DNA from: Mytilus trossulus | Taxonomy: Eukaryota; Mollusca; Bivalvia; Mytilida; Mytilidae | Length of the DNA stretch: 64,000 nucleotides | Reading direction: 5' to 3' | NCBI RefSeq assembly: GCF_036588685.1 | Contig: NC_086379.1 | Location: 73,935,727-73,999,726, forward strand | Part shown: positions 12,021 to 23,300 of the stretch, one piece after another | Layout of the letters: every line of letters begins with the position of its first letter | How positions within the stretch are numbered: position 1 is the stretch's first letter | Position numbers and translations under genes: made by a program | Notes under the pieces: model-generated | What the model was told of the DNA's origin: nothing | The model's input: the letters and a program-made list of their open reading frames with translations, nothing else | The model's database searches: none

Positions 12021-12833
12021 AATTTCACACATGCTTAGCTACAATGCCAAGTTCAACTGAGGCTTTATGTTGCACTCAATTCCTTCCGTAAACAGGAAAT
12101 GATCTTCAAATATGATAATACAACCCTGTTGAAGCAATTTTTTCTCTGTTTTCTATCTTTTGCTGTTTGATTTTCTATATGATGCAAGTTGTATTTAAAC
12201 TCTATATATATTACTGGAACAGCCTTCCTTTCAATATACATATTGGATAAAATCAAATCAATCAAACCTGTTTAATTAATTTTATTCTTTATTGTAAAAC
12301 TTTAAATTTTCTAAATTTATCTATACATTAGTGACATGCATAAAGCACAATTGATATTTTTCATGCATAATATTATGGTACAAAATAAAATAGACAAACA
12401 AGTTACCTATCTAAAAATTGTGAGCATTTATAGAGGGCACAAAGTGTTTTTGAGAGATTTTTTTTAATAGGAAGACGATTTCAATAGATATCTTTAGATA
12501 TATATTTTAATCTATTATAGACCAAACAAATTTATCAACAAATTTACCAGTTTCAAAAATTAATAATGAACAACCAATTAATCTTACAAAAAGACAATGT
12601 TGTAACTTTTTGACTGAGGCTTGTTACTCTTAGTCCTAGGACTCTTTTTGTTTTTCAACACGTAATGTCAACAATCAACAAGCATAAATATGAATAGTCA
12701 ATCCAGTTTATATATTCATCATAATTTAAAATAAAATTATTTGCAATAATGAAGTATTAGCATATCATAATCATTTATATGTATGTTTTTTTGTACATGT
12801 ATTTACGACATATAAAAATCACATCTTGAGGTA
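12020..12833. other. AT-rich DNA, no gene recognised
   Basis: No supported gene. It could form part of the 3' untranslated region or downstream flank of the minus-strand gene ending at 13850; an antisense AATAAA lies near 12281. No exon boundary was seen. Confidence 0.3.
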
Positions 12834-13285
12834 TTCGTCACCTGCGTTTTTTGCTATTATTTCATACAAAAACACATTTTTTCCAAAAAAATATTTTTAG
12901 GGCATTTATGGTTGGATTTTAATCAACAAGGCCTTAAAAGATGTAGAATTGTCTGAAGTTTGTTTGTTTATTTGGTTTTAGTTTTGTCTTGATATGAACA
13001 CATACAATACATTTTTATAATTTAATTTGGTTGAATACATAGCAAATTTCTGAACAGAAAATAATATTTGTGTTTATCTTGTGAAAAAATGAAAATTATC
13101 CACTAAGACAATGTATCCAATAAAAAAATAAACCTGTGACAATTCTGCTTCTATTGGTACCAAGTTGCTTAAAATCAAAACAAAAATGTCCCTAAAACAT
13201 ATTTTTGAAAAAATATGTTTTTATATGAAATAATAGCAAAAAAAAATGCAGGTGACGAATACTTTTGGCCAGGTACTGTATATCA
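12833..13285. mobile_element. Tc1/mariner-type MITE with ~75-bp inverted repeats
   Basis: GTATTCGTCACCTGC (12833) and its reverse complement GCAGGTGACGAATAC (13249) open long inverted repeats that include TTGCTATTATTTCATA and its complement. The right end continues as CTTTTGGCCAGGTACTGTA, which resembles Tc1-type termini (GGCCAAAAGTATT...). The matching outer segment on the left is lost or diverged. No transposase. Confidence 0.7.
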
Positions 13286-13849
13286 ATTTTATAAGATAAA
13301 CACATCCTCTATGCAATGAAGAAAATCCCAATAAAAAAATAAGATTCAGAACTAACCTAAATTATACTCTAATTTTTTTTACTGTTGTGACACTTTCCAA
13401 AGTTTTTTTGTATGGAGTCTTCATAATTTAGTTATATTTTAATAATTTATATTTATTTATTCCAAGCTTCACTAATCTTTTCAGAGAGGCATTCATTATA
13501 AGTGGACAGTCCTTATGGTATATATTTTTTCATAACTAAATATAATTGGGGTGGATTAATACTACACACATTAAGATATAAAAAAACACAGTTCATACTA
13601 ACAAGGTTTTCAAGAATGACATCTTAATCCTATGAAATAAAAAACCAAAGTAACATAAGGCTTAATAAAAACCTTTTATAGTAGGAAAAGGTATAAAAAC
13701 AATAACAACATATTTAAAAAGGAGTAATTACAAAACAGATTGATACATTAGAACAATACATAAAATAAATTTACATAACTCTATCGTAGTGGTAAAATAT
13801 CAAACAGAAGCTTAAAACTAAGTGCAATAAAACATGTCTTCTCCGTTCT
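13285..13849 (-). other. Possible 3' untranslated region
   Basis: AT-rich sequence downstream of the candidate stop codon. It has no other structure I recognise except a minus-strand AATAAA near 13455, which could be the polyadenylation signal. Confidence 0.25.
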
Positions 13850-13915
13850 TTAAAGCCATTCTTGCCATTCACTCTTTGACACTTGTTTGGCAAGCACTGA
13901 GAAGTCTTGATAAAC
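13850..13915 (-). CDS. Candidate last coding exon of an unrecognised minus-strand gene
   Basis: On the minus strand, a pyrimidine-rich acceptor TTCTATTTTAG precedes an exon that begins in phase 0 and encodes VYQDFSVLAKQVSKSEWQEWL, then a TAA stop. The phase agrees with the putative donor of the exon at 17785-17897, which ends in phase 0. The peptide is amphipathic and vaguely resembles the first helices of a death-fold domain (LA...SEW), but it is too short to name. AATAAA-type signals on the minus strand lie further down near 13.45 and 12.28 kb. The function is unknown. Support rests on the acceptor and phase agreement only. Confidence 0.4.
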   Translation of the reverse strand, partial: VYQDFSVLAKQVSKSEWQEWL

Positions 13916-13919
13916 CTAA

Positions 13920-15190
13920 AATAGAATTGCTTTCATATAAAATTCACAAAAAAATGGTTCAATTATCGAAATAGACATTCATTATTAAATGGAAAGAAAA
14001 GTGTGAACTGTTCAGATCACATTCCAGATAACTGGTTATTCCAAAGAATATATTAAAGTCATGTTGGAATGATGTCTTCTTCTCTTTAAGTATAATGCAA
14101 CATTATACCACTGGAACATCTTAAGCTTGAAAACTAGATCAAGCTATCAAAAAATTAAAGTCATATGAAACGAGTAAGTGGTGAAAAATAATTTTTATCC
14201 AATTCTTGAACCCATGCATGTATATATCATAAACTAAGTCCTCTGTGCACGATTTTATCATTTTTTACGCAAATGTATGGTTTTATCGTCATTTTTTCTT
14301 CTCTTTGTCTGTTATGATTTAACAAATATGGCTGCTCATTAAATGCCGTGTTTTAAAGTCGAAGTTTACCGATTGTCACCTTATAGTAAATAAATAACAA
14401 AAAGCATGCGTATTGAGCACGTGTTTAACATGTACAATCACATAATTGTTTACTTTAGTGACAGATTCATGCGTATTGCGATCACCCGATTTTTACGAGG
14501 AGGGTTATGCTCAGGTCACTATGCATACGGAAAATATTTTGATGAATTGCTTGCTGGAAGCAAGCAAATAAAAATAAGTAAACTTCATCTAAATGTGGAC
14601 AAATTAAAGAATTGTCATCAGAAAAAAGTATATGTACATAAAGTGTATAATGAAAACTATCCATTTAGTTATAAAAAACATATGCATCATTTTTTTTAAT
14701 TTGAGGTTTCTTATGACTTTAAGTGTGATTAAGCATATTTAAATTAAAAATATTATATCCTAATAAAATCAAGGGCAGATAATTACATAGATTTTTATAG
14801 GACAACTTGTGTTTTGTATTTATTTTTAAAGAACATATGGCTGTGGCCTCCTTTTTTTATTTGATGTTTCAAATGTTCTTATAAAAAGTAATTCTCTAAT
14901 TAAATTCAAATGTAATGCTACCGGGCCAGTATCGCAATAATAAAAACTTGTATTCTAGTTACTAAAACATTAAGATATGTTAGACTCCTAATTTATCTGT
15001 ACTTTTGTGGATCACTGGATATCTTATTAAACTTCGTAACATATGTAAATAAAAATAATATTAACAAGGACTTTCGTGATTCTAGTTTGAAACAACAGTA
15101 AGCACAGAACAGCATGGATAGTATTTAGCATTCTGAGAGTATTGCATAAAACTTTAAGTAAACCCACTAAAGGAAACCCCACCCCCTATT
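13920..15190. other. Candidate intron, AT-rich
   Basis: No repeats or exons recognised with confidence. The 97-codon frame at 14406-14699 has an ordinary amino-acid mix but no family resemblance and no splice or promoter context, so it is not called. Confidence 0.3.
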
Positions 15191-15730
15191 CCAATTCATC
15201 CTCTGAAATATTTCAGACCAATATGATTTTCCTTCATACACATTCCCAGGCGGTGTACTGCAACTGTATTAAATTTCAACAATATCGATAAAGCAGATAA
15301 GGAGAACGTCCACTTATCTTAATAGACACTGTTGCAATAGAAAACAATTAAGATATATTTCCCCCTTAAAATATTTCAGACCAGGGTTATTTCCTTCATA
15401 TACACTCTCTGGTGGTGTCAGTCAACTGTAAATTTTCATCAATATCCATCAAGCTAATTAAACATAGTTGCACTTACAGGTCCTGTTGCCACTTATTGCA
15501 AATTTAAACTAAGTAGGTTCAATTATCTCCCTTGAAAATTATTGGATCTGGACTATTTTCCTACATGCTCAGTCTAAGGTTGTGTACTGCAACAGTGTTA
15601 AGTTTCAAAATCAATCAATGGGAATAATGGGACTAGGTGAGTATTTGAGTTGCACTTACAATACCTGTTGCCATATGTTGCAATATTAAACTAAGTCAAT
15701 TTCAATATTAAACTAAGTAAATTCAATTAT
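15190..15730 (+). repeat. Diverged ~165-bp satellite units
   Basis: Three related units, starting near 15200, 15360 and 15525, share a TATTTCAGACCA word, TTCCT-CATAC-CA and a GGTGT-CTGCAACTGT block. They lead into the more regular array that follows and look like its older, longer form. Confidence 0.55.
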
Positions 15731-16725
15731 CTCCCTTGAAATATTTCAGACTGTGTAAAGTTTCATCTTTTTGGTACATACATTACAGATAGTAAAGTTA
15801 CAAGACATATGGACAGACAGACAGACAGAGTGATATTAAACTAAGTAAATTGCAATATTAAACTTATAAATTCAATTATCTCCCTTGAAATATTTCAGAC
15901 TGTGTAAAGTTTCATCTTTTTGGTACATACATTACTGAGAGTTAAGTTTACAAGACATATGGACAGACAGACAGACAGAGTGATATAAAACTAAGTAAAT
16001 TGCAATATTAAACTAAGTAAATTCAATTATCTCCCTTGAAATATGTCAGACTGCGTAAAGTTTCATCTTTTTGGTACATACATTACAGATAGTTAAGTTT
16101 ACAAGACATATGGACAGATAAACAGACAGATATTAAACTAAGTAAATTGCAATATTAAACTAAGTAAATTCAATTATCTCCCTTGAAATATTTCAGACTG
16201 CGTAAAGTTTCATCTTTTTGGTACATACATTACAGATAGTTAAGTTACAAGACATATGGACAGACAAACAGACAGATATTAAACTAAGTAAATTGCAATA
16301 TTAAACTTATAAATTCAATTATCTCCCTTGAAATATGTCAGACTGCGTAAAGTTTCATCTTTTTGGTACATACATTACAGATAGTTAAGTTTACAAGACA
16401 TATGGACAGACAGACAGACAGAGTGATATTAAACTAAGTAAATTGCAATATTAAACTAAGTAAATTCAATTATCTCCCTTGAAATATGTCAGACTGCGTA
16501 ACGTTTCATCTTTTTGGTACATACATTACAGATAGTTAAGTTTACAAGACATATGGACAGATAAACAGACAGATATTAAACTAAGTAAATTGCAATATTA
16601 AACTAAGTAAATTCAATTATCTCCCTTGAAATATGTCAGACTGCGTAAAGTTTCATCTTTTTGGTACATACATTACTGAGAGTTAAGTTTACAAGACATA
16701 TGGACAGACAGACAGACAGAGTGAT
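15731..16725 (+). repeat. Satellite-like tandem array, seven ~148-bp units
   Basis: CTCCCTTGAAATAT recurs at 15731, 15880, 16031, 16178, 16323, 16473 and 16621 (spacings 145-151 bp). Each unit contains TTTCATCTTTTTGGTACATA and a GACAGACAGACAGAGTG-like tract. The units are highly similar and differ mainly in the length of the GACA tract and in small indels. Confidence 0.9.
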
Positions 16726-16889
16726 TCATATATTCACTCCAAAAACTTTGTGGCTTTTTTAAAACAAGATTATATCATGTCAGGAGTCAATTTAAACAAT
16801 TATCTTCAATAGATTTAGCATACAGTACAGAGAAAGAATTATATCAGAATTATTTCATTTTTTTTTTTTTTTGGATCCAGAAAAATAAA

Positions 16890-17460
16890 ACACTACTAGT
16901 AAGAGCTCTTCACCAAAGTTTCATGAGAATTGCTGAAAGCTTTTTTGGGTTATTGTCCAAAAACTGGAAAATTCCCCCTTTTGTAATGAATTAAACCCAA
17001 TAACTCTGAACTATAAAATCTAAAATTTATAAAATTCTAAAGGGAGCTTACATCAATATTTATAATTCACCAAAGTTTCATGAGAACTGCTGAAAGCATT
17101 TTTGAGTTATTGTTTAAAAACTAGAAAATTCCCTTTTTTTATGAATAAAACCCTGTAACTGGGAAACATATAATTTAAAATTCACAAAAATCGAAAGGGA
17201 GCTTATGTCAAAGTTTCATGAGAACTGCTGAAAGCATTTTTGAGTTATTGTCAGGAAACTGAAAATCCCCCTTTTTTAAATGAAAAATACCCCATAACTC
17301 AGAATTAAAATCTAAAAATTATAAAAAAAAAAAGGGAGCTCACGTCAATTGATATAAACTATTTACCAAAGAATTATGCAAATTGGTTTAAGCGTTTTTG
17401 AGTAAATGTCCACCATGTTAACGACGAACGGACAGACAACAGTTTACCATAATACGTCCC
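16890..17460 (+). repeat. Dispersed repeat R8, three internal units
   Basis: The phrase AAAGTTTCATGAGAA-TGCTGAAAGC occurs at about 16915, 17075 and 17210. Each is followed by a TTTTGAGTTATTGT word, a C/T-rich tract and AAAGGGAGCT. It ends in AACGACGAACGGACAGACAA. An antisense relative is at 420-720. Confidence 0.65.
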
Positions 17461-17784
17461 ATAACCTGGTCTATAACAAGAACTGTGAGAAGACAATTAT
17501 TTGTACATGCATTTAAATTGTGTCATTTCTGAGTTTATTAAATGTTTCATAAGTTATTCCATGGAAACTGTTTGTAGCACCAGTCTGCCTTACTTGACCA
17601 AAGTACTAACCAGTTTTCTATTGGTCAATAAAACATAAATTTTCAATGAAATATGCCTTAATTGAATGGATTTAAATTAAGTTGTTAAATTAAAGTATTT
17701 GTTTTTCAGAGCAACTAATCCTAAAGATACTTCAAACATAGCATTTTTTTAAATTTTTTTTTTGGGGGGGGGGGGGATTGATAC

Positions 17785-17897
17785 CATTGTAGGTTCTGGA
17801 TGTCTTTCAACATCACCAGAAAGTTGTAATATTAACCTTTTGAAGTTCTTACAGCACCTGCTTGCTAAAACCTTCTCTGTTGTTACTTTATTACACC
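17785..17897 (-). CDS. Candidate internal exon with decayed 2A-like peptide
   Basis: The minus-strand acceptor TTTATTGTTTCAG opens a 113-nt exon with two bases completing a codon, matching the single base left by the exon at 20502-20600. It ends in phase 0 at a GTATCA donor. The 37 encoded residues include a double Cys and end with RLILQLSGDVERHPEPTM. The motif LxLxLSGDVExNPGP is the signature of ribosome-skipping 2A peptides, known from many non-LTR retrotransposons and from some invertebrate immune receptors. Here the essential NPGP is changed to HPEP, so skipping is not expected. It may be an exonised retrotransposon leader or an inherited, degenerate 2A. A G-run of 14 follows in the intron. 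The 2A resemblance is strong; the gene model is tentative. Confidence 0.5.
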
Positions 17898-17967
17898 CTG
17901 AAACAATAAACATATAGAAATATATTTTTATCATGTATGTAAAAGTAAATACAGTAGTCTTGAATAT

Positions 17968-18078
17968 TTTATAAGATATCTCATATAGTTTATAAGATGT
18001 CTCATATAGTTTATAAGATATCTCATATAGTTTATAAGATATCTCATATAGTTTATAAGATATCTCATATAGTTTTAG
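17968..18078 (-). repeat. 21-bp tandem repeat, about five clean units
   Basis: Five copies of a unit close to TTTATAAGATATCTCATATAG, nearly identical. Each contains the palindrome AGATATCT. This is the least diverged array of the motif family seen at 3.1 and 4.5-4.8 kb. Confidence 0.85.
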
Positions 18079-18484
18079 AGAAACTTGATTGAGAAAGATA
18101 CATTAGTTGTTAATATGATAAAATTGAGAATGGAAATGTGGAATGTGTCAAAGAGATAACAACCCGGCCATAGAACAAACAACAGCAGAAGGTCATTTAC
18201 ACATCAGACTGTGCTGGTTACCCAAACTTTAGATACACCAAACCAGACCCTTCTGAGAAACATGCAATATGTGCTCCCAATTTTAGAATTCATTTGTACA
18301 TTTCAATGTGTTCTACAAGGATCACCAGTCCTATACCCACCTTTCAAATAAAACTCAATTACCATATATTTTGATATTTACACCTTATTAGGCCTACAAA
18401 CTATTTTGTTTAAATACTTTCTACTTTGAAGTATATTTATTTGTCTGGCCCAATTTGGTGGTGGTACATGTTTATACAAATATA

Positions 18485-18605
18485 AAAAAGAAGATGTGGT
18501 ATGATTGCCAATGAGACAACTATCCACAAAAGACCAAAATGACACAGACATTAACAACTATAGGTCACCGTACAGCCTTCAACAATGAGCAAAGTCTATC
18601 TGATT
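18485..18605 (+). repeat. Dispersed repeat R1, head fragment
   Basis: Starts AAGAAGATGTGGTATGATTG and breaks off after GCAAAGTCTA. The 63-codon frame at 18539-18730 begins inside this repeat. Confidence 0.8.
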
Positions 18606-19289
18606 TTTTTAGCCAAATTTCTGCTCAAACCAATGCTCAGGGCTGTCTTATACTTGCAGTGATTTTTTTTTTGCTCTGTGTTGATAGCCTTACTGCACAT
18701 GTGACTTTAAGTTCTGAAAAAATGCAATAAAGCCCTGATCCTTTGATGTTTGTGTGTGCTTATAGATCCAAAATTACTTTATTTTTGAAAAAAAATAAAA
18801 ATCCTGTGGACATGCATACTCTTATTATGTGAAGAAACATCCTACTATTTGAGTTGTATCTCAAACACTGTAGTAGGAGAAAGCCGAGAAAAACAATGTA
18901 TTCTTATAGGGAAAAACAGACAGTGGGACAGACAGGTTTAATCAATATGGCCCTTTACATTTTTCAACATTTAGTTAGCCTAAAAAATAATGAGACAAAT
19001 GTCAACAAACTATAATAGGCAAAACAACTGTGCAAAATGCCATTGGCCTAAGTGTTTTGGGGCTTAAACAAAACAAATCTCAACAACAAAAAATGTGCCA
19101 AATTTCACATTAATATAAACATACACATTGCACTCCTTCCTAAACTTTGGGAGTTTTTGAACATTTGGGATTTTTAAAGAATCACATTAAATTCCTTACA
19201 ATACCAAATCCTTATAAATAAGTTTTTCTCAGAGGATTTGCATTTATATGATGTCAATATTTACTTTTAGAAATTGTAGACTACAGTAC

Positions 19290-19352
19290 ATTTGGCCGTA
19301 AATTGAGAGTTGTCTCTTTGATAACCAAACCACATCTTCTTTTTTTTTTATA
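19290..19352 (-). repeat. R1 head remnant, antisense
   Basis: Contains GAGAGTTGTCTCTTTGATAA and CCACATCTTCTTTTTTTT, the R1 head read backwards. Confidence 0.55.
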
Positions 19353-19532
19353 AAGTATCATTCCTCCCTTTACGATTATAATTTAATATGAATGGTGATA
19401 TGATGTTGTCAACTACATTATATGGTAAACAGACTTTTTCTACTTTTCTATAAAACTGGAAAAGTCTCACCCATAATTATAAAGACTGTATTATCCTCTG
19501 AAAGTTTTACTACATATAATACCATCAATTAA

Positions 19533-20392
19533 CAGGCTATTATTTGAACTTGGAATTATTTTTGATTATGGAATTTGCTTGATTTCTTGTTATTGAATTT
19601 TTTAATAAATCCCATGATTATTCTGTAGAGGGTGGTAGAGGGTTATTTCCGTGCAACGTTTTGGGCCTTTTAATTACACGTGTTTTCGTGTTTTAACGTT
19701 TTATTCTCGTTTTCTCATGTTTGGTTCAACATGCGTGCCTCGTGTTTTCCTTTATTTATTTTCCGTGTTTCGTGTTGGTACTCTTAATTTCTCGTGCTTT
19801 TCTCACATTTGATTAAAAGTAAACCAGGACTAAATTCAAAGTCAGTCCGCAGATTGTTTTAAATTATGAGTTTCCAGAATATTTCAAACGGCTACCAAAT
19901 TAATTATTATGAATAATATTTTTCTCTCAAATCAGTTGCAACTATAGCGGACGCTAAAAGGTGACTGCAGGGTCATAATATCCATTATATAATGACTAGA
20001 TGATCTCAAAGAAGGGCTGATTAATAAATAACTTAACTTTTTACATTAATATTTACTATTTTATTTCTTGTGCTTCGTTTTTTCAGATTTTTATTTTCCG
20101 TGCAACGTGTTTGCGATGTTTATTTCATGTGTTTCCGTGTTCAATGCCCCCCTTTACCACCCTCTCTGTACTTTCTATTACAAAGAAAATAGTTTATTTT
20201 CAATTGAATGTACTGTGCCGTGCACACAACACTATCTAACCAAAATACATTATATGGAAAGGGTTATTTAAACTGCTCAAAAGATTATACATGTAATACC
20301 AAATAAACATGGAATTTATCAAAAATATTTAAACACAAGAAATTACACAAATTCCATAATTAAAAATAATTCCAAGTTCAAATAATAGCCTG
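19533..20392. mobile_element. Foldback element with TTAA target duplication (outer element)
   Basis: TTAA at 19529-19532 and at 20393-20396 bound a pair of roughly 60-bp inverted repeats that start CAGGCTATTATTTGAAC and end with its reverse complement. TTAA duplications are characteristic of piggyBac and Kolobok transposons. There is no transposase, so this is a non-autonomous copy. A second element is nested inside it. Confidence 0.8.
19628..20164. mobile_element. MITE nested in the TTAA element
   Basis: The 537-bp insertion is flanked by a perfect 6-bp duplication TCTGTA (19622-19627 and 20165-20170). The ends are inverted: GAGGGTGGTAGAGGG at the left and CCTTTACCACCCTC at the right. The interior is rich in CGTGTTTTCGTGTTT-like words. 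The superfamily is not determined. The short frame at 20068-20271 crosses its edge and is not a gene. Confidence 0.8.
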
Positions 20393-20501
20393 TTAATTGT
20401 TCTTTTAAGTAAGAACTTTCTGTGCTTCACAATAAGCATGATTAAAAATTTGTTAATGTAGCCAGAAAAATTACGTTAGTCATCACAAGAGAAAAGCATA
20501 C

Positions 20502-20600
20502 CTTTCATATCAACATCAGAAATAGGACTGAAAAAAGCTTGATCACAATCTTTGTCTTTTCTTTTGAGCACATAGACTAACTCTTCTGGTATATAGATCC
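20502..20600 (-). CDS. Candidate internal exon of the minus-strand gene
   Basis: A 99-nt exon on the minus strand lies between acceptor TTTCTTTTTATAG and donor AAAG|GTATGC. Only one frame is open, and it is open throughout, encoding IYIPEELVYVLKRKDKDC and then QAFFSPISDVDMK. Both boundaries are phase 1 and the next exon (17785-17897) starts in the matching phase. The residues are a normal mixture of charged and aromatic amino acids, unlike the surrounding AT-rich frames. I recognise no domain. An alternative reading is that translation starts at the Met near its 3' end, which would put the 2A-like segment at the N-terminus. Confidence 0.5.
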
Positions 20601-21015
20601 CTATAAAAAGAAAGTTAAAATGGAGATTTTAGTTATCACATAAATTAACTATAAGTGAAAACAAATACCTAATTTAACTACAGTATGTAGAAAACCCTAC
20701 ATTAAACTTGCGCTACAAAACACAGTGTCAAGAATATTATTTTGTCTAGAACATTATAAGTTATTCTCTAACTCTATGGAAATTTATCCCTTTCCGAACC
20801 CATTGTATAAAAAAATTTAATCAACGTGTGGTTGCTGGTGATCTCAAAAGATCATTGGATTATTTTGAGGGTCATTTTCTTTTAAGCTAACTGAATGAAT
20901 CAAAATATGATAACAGGTGTTAATGAAGTTGACAACTTCGTGCAATGTGAAAGGCACTCGAAGGGGATTTTCGGTTACCAAAAAAAGAAAATGTCTTTTT
21001 AATCATTAGAGAAAC

Positions 21016-21173
21016 AGATTCTTACATAGTTACTCGTGGATTATCGGATTTAATCTTCCTTTATAACTTTATATGGTTAATTGCCATATAAGGCGGCTCG
21101 GACTTTAAAATTGATAATTTAATTATCTCGATTGGATAAATCCGATAATCCACTGGTATCAATGTAAGAATCT
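21016..21173. mobile_element. Small foldback element (~158 bp)
   Basis: The left arm (AGATTCTTACAT..., containing GTGGATTATCGGATTTA) is mirrored by the right arm (TAAATCCGATAATCCAC, ...ATGTAAGAATCT), about 38 bp per side with small indels. I could not define a target duplication. Confidence 0.7.
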
Positions 21174-22089
21174 ATATTTCCATGTGAAGGACACATTTTT
21201 TTTCAAAATCATATTGTTATACTATACTCTAGTAAGGCTGAAGGATACACATGAAATTAAAAGGTAAATTGGGAATCTGCATATTGAGTATTAACCTTTT
21301 TAATCAATTGTTAAGAACAGTACAATAAAACAAAAATGTCTTTTATAATAAGTTAATATCCTGAATCAACTAAACCCCTTCCTATTATGTCAGCAGAAAA
21401 TAATTCAATTCTTGATATAGCTATTCACATTCAAATCATGAAAAAACTGTATATATGGTACATGTGAACCAGTAATTCCATAGATTGAAATTGCCTTTGT
21501 ACATCAGTATACATGTATGTTCTAAAAATGTAAAAAAAGGTGAACATAGTTCCCCATGTTAACGTAAACTGGTGATTCAGTAAAAAAAATAATCAATTAT
21601 TTAAGCAAGGATATACCTGTAACCTGTCTCAAACATACTTATAACAATGTATAATCAATTTTGCTTAAGAGTATTATTAACATCTCATATAACCTTGTAA
21701 GGAAAAAGTAGGTGTGTGTATTGAAACTGAATCAATGCCATTTTCCTCTTTTTACTGGATGTTGAATCTTCCAGTCTAGTATGTGGTCTGTTTCGGGCAT
21801 AAACTATCTGATCTTTGGTGGCTTTTTAGTTGAGCAGATTCTTTTCATTCTACAATAAATAAAGAAATTTCAATATATCTTCTATTTGTTTTACATGCAA
21901 AGTATCAAGTTTCATTAAAACCCATTAACATTGGGAGTTTTGCTTAATAGATACTACAATGAGTCTCCAATTATCCCCCCTTAATAAATTATATTCAGAC
22001 TTACTTGAACTGAATTTTACTGTGCTTATTGTTATGCGTTTACTTTTCTACATTGGCTAGAGGTATAGGGGAGGGTTAAGATATAAAAA

Positions 22090-22425
22090 AAACATGTTTA
22101 ACCCTGCCACATTTTTGCGCCTGTCCCAAGTCAGGAGCCTCTGGCCTTTGTTAGTCTTGTATGCTTTTTAATTTTAGTTTCTTGTGTATAATTTAGAGTT
22201 AAGTATGCCGTCCATTATCACATAACTAGTATATATATTTGTTTAGGGGCCAGCTGAAGGACGCCTCTGTGAGCAGCAGTTTCTCGCTGCATTGAAGACC
22301 TACCTATTGGTGATCTTCTGCTGTTGTCTGTTCTATGGTCGAATTGTTGTCTCTTCGGCACTTTCCCCATTTCCATTATCAATTTTATTGTTCTTACAGA
22401 AAGTTTCAATTACAGGAGCATCCAT
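22090..22425 (-). repeat. Dispersed repeat R3, long copy
   Basis: Contains AACCCTGCCACATTTTTGCG, CCCAAGTCAGGAGCCTCTGG, GGGGCCAGCTGAAGGACGCC and CATTTCCATTATCAATTTTA. This is a widespread Mytilus repeat from memory. Pieces recur at 27.74-28.11, 46.33 and 48.75 kb. The antisense 63-codon frame inside it is not a gene. Confidence 0.75.
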
Positions 22426-22821
22426 AACTAGAGCAATCATTCCAGTATAAAATCATTAGTGTAATAATTCCTGGTTCCAAAACACTAGTGTGAACATTCC
22501 TTGGATTGGATGAAAACATAGTTGTTTACATCAATCAACAATGCAGGTTTCAAATACACCAAAAAATATCAAGCCCCATTTTATATATATATTTCCCTTT
22601 AAAAAAGAACACATTTTAGAACCTTATAATGTCAATGACCCTGGTGGATGTTTTTCGCTGGATCTGGATAAAAAAAAAACTAGTGAATGTTTGTTGGTGG
22701 ATAAAAATCACTAGGAAATTTCTTCCTCCGGATAAAGTACACTGGTGGAATCAAACCACTATTATATAACCATTACCTTGCATTATAGGACTAGTCGCAT
22801 GGTGTACAGTAAGGGATTCAA

Positions 22822-22945
22822 CCTAGTCCAAATAATTATGACGTTTGGCAAGGCTATTTTTTTTTCTTTCTGGGACGCCTTCCTACAACCGTCCCAGAAA
22901 AAAATTAAAATAGCCTTGCCAGACGTCATAATTATTTGGACTAGG
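22822..22945. mobile_element. 124-bp foldback MITE with 6-bp target duplication
   Basis: The arms start CCTAGTCCAAATAATTATGA and end with the reverse complement. They extend for about 55 bp per side (including GGCAAGGCTATTTT and TTCTGGGACG) around a 12-base loop. Perfect flanking duplication ATTCAA at 22816-22821 and 22946-22951. No coding capacity. Confidence 0.85.
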
Positions 22946-23089
22946 ATTCAACCCAGATGAACACTAATTATATAAAATTAAGTTTTAATGCCAATAATGG
23001 CAACTATTCATGCAACATAATTCTGCAAGTGTTGATGCAACAAAATCTATATTAACAACATTTCCGTATGTGATAAACCTCATGAGAGC

Positions 23090-23300
23090 AGGGTCTGTCT
23101 CCTGTTATGAACTGTGCCACTTGCTAGGCCAGAATCTTTACGAGTCAAAGGGAAAGTGAAAGTGAAAGTGACTAAACGGTAAATAAATTTCACAACTTCC
23201 GGTCCAAACGTATGAAACAATTCCGGACTGTACTACTGTGGCTGACCGAGAGGTTGCGTGTTTTTCTCGAGCGTGTTTTGCAGTTGAAAACTACTTCTTT
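23090..23300. promoter_or_regulatory. Candidate regulatory cluster: ISRE-like repeat and ETS sites
   Basis: At 23152-23171 the plus strand reads GAAAGTGAAAGTGAAAGTGA, three tandem GAAAGT units like the GAAANNGAAA sites bound by IRF-family factors. About 25 bp away is ACTTCCGGT (23195), an ETS-type site on the minus strand (ACCGGAAGT), and a second TTCCGGA at 23222. The surrounding 200 bp is richer in CpG than its AT-rich flanks. It falls within the first intron of the candidate minus-strand gene, or could be an alternative promoter for either strand. Function is inferred from motif resemblance only. Confidence 0.35.

Noticed and set aside
14406..14699. 97-codon frame
   Set aside because: No recognisable domain, promoter or splice context; it lies in a presumed intron.
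21610..21700. Minus-strand segment ending at GTTACAG|GTATATCC
   Set aside because: Stops in all useful frames, and the phase does not match the exon at 20502-20600.
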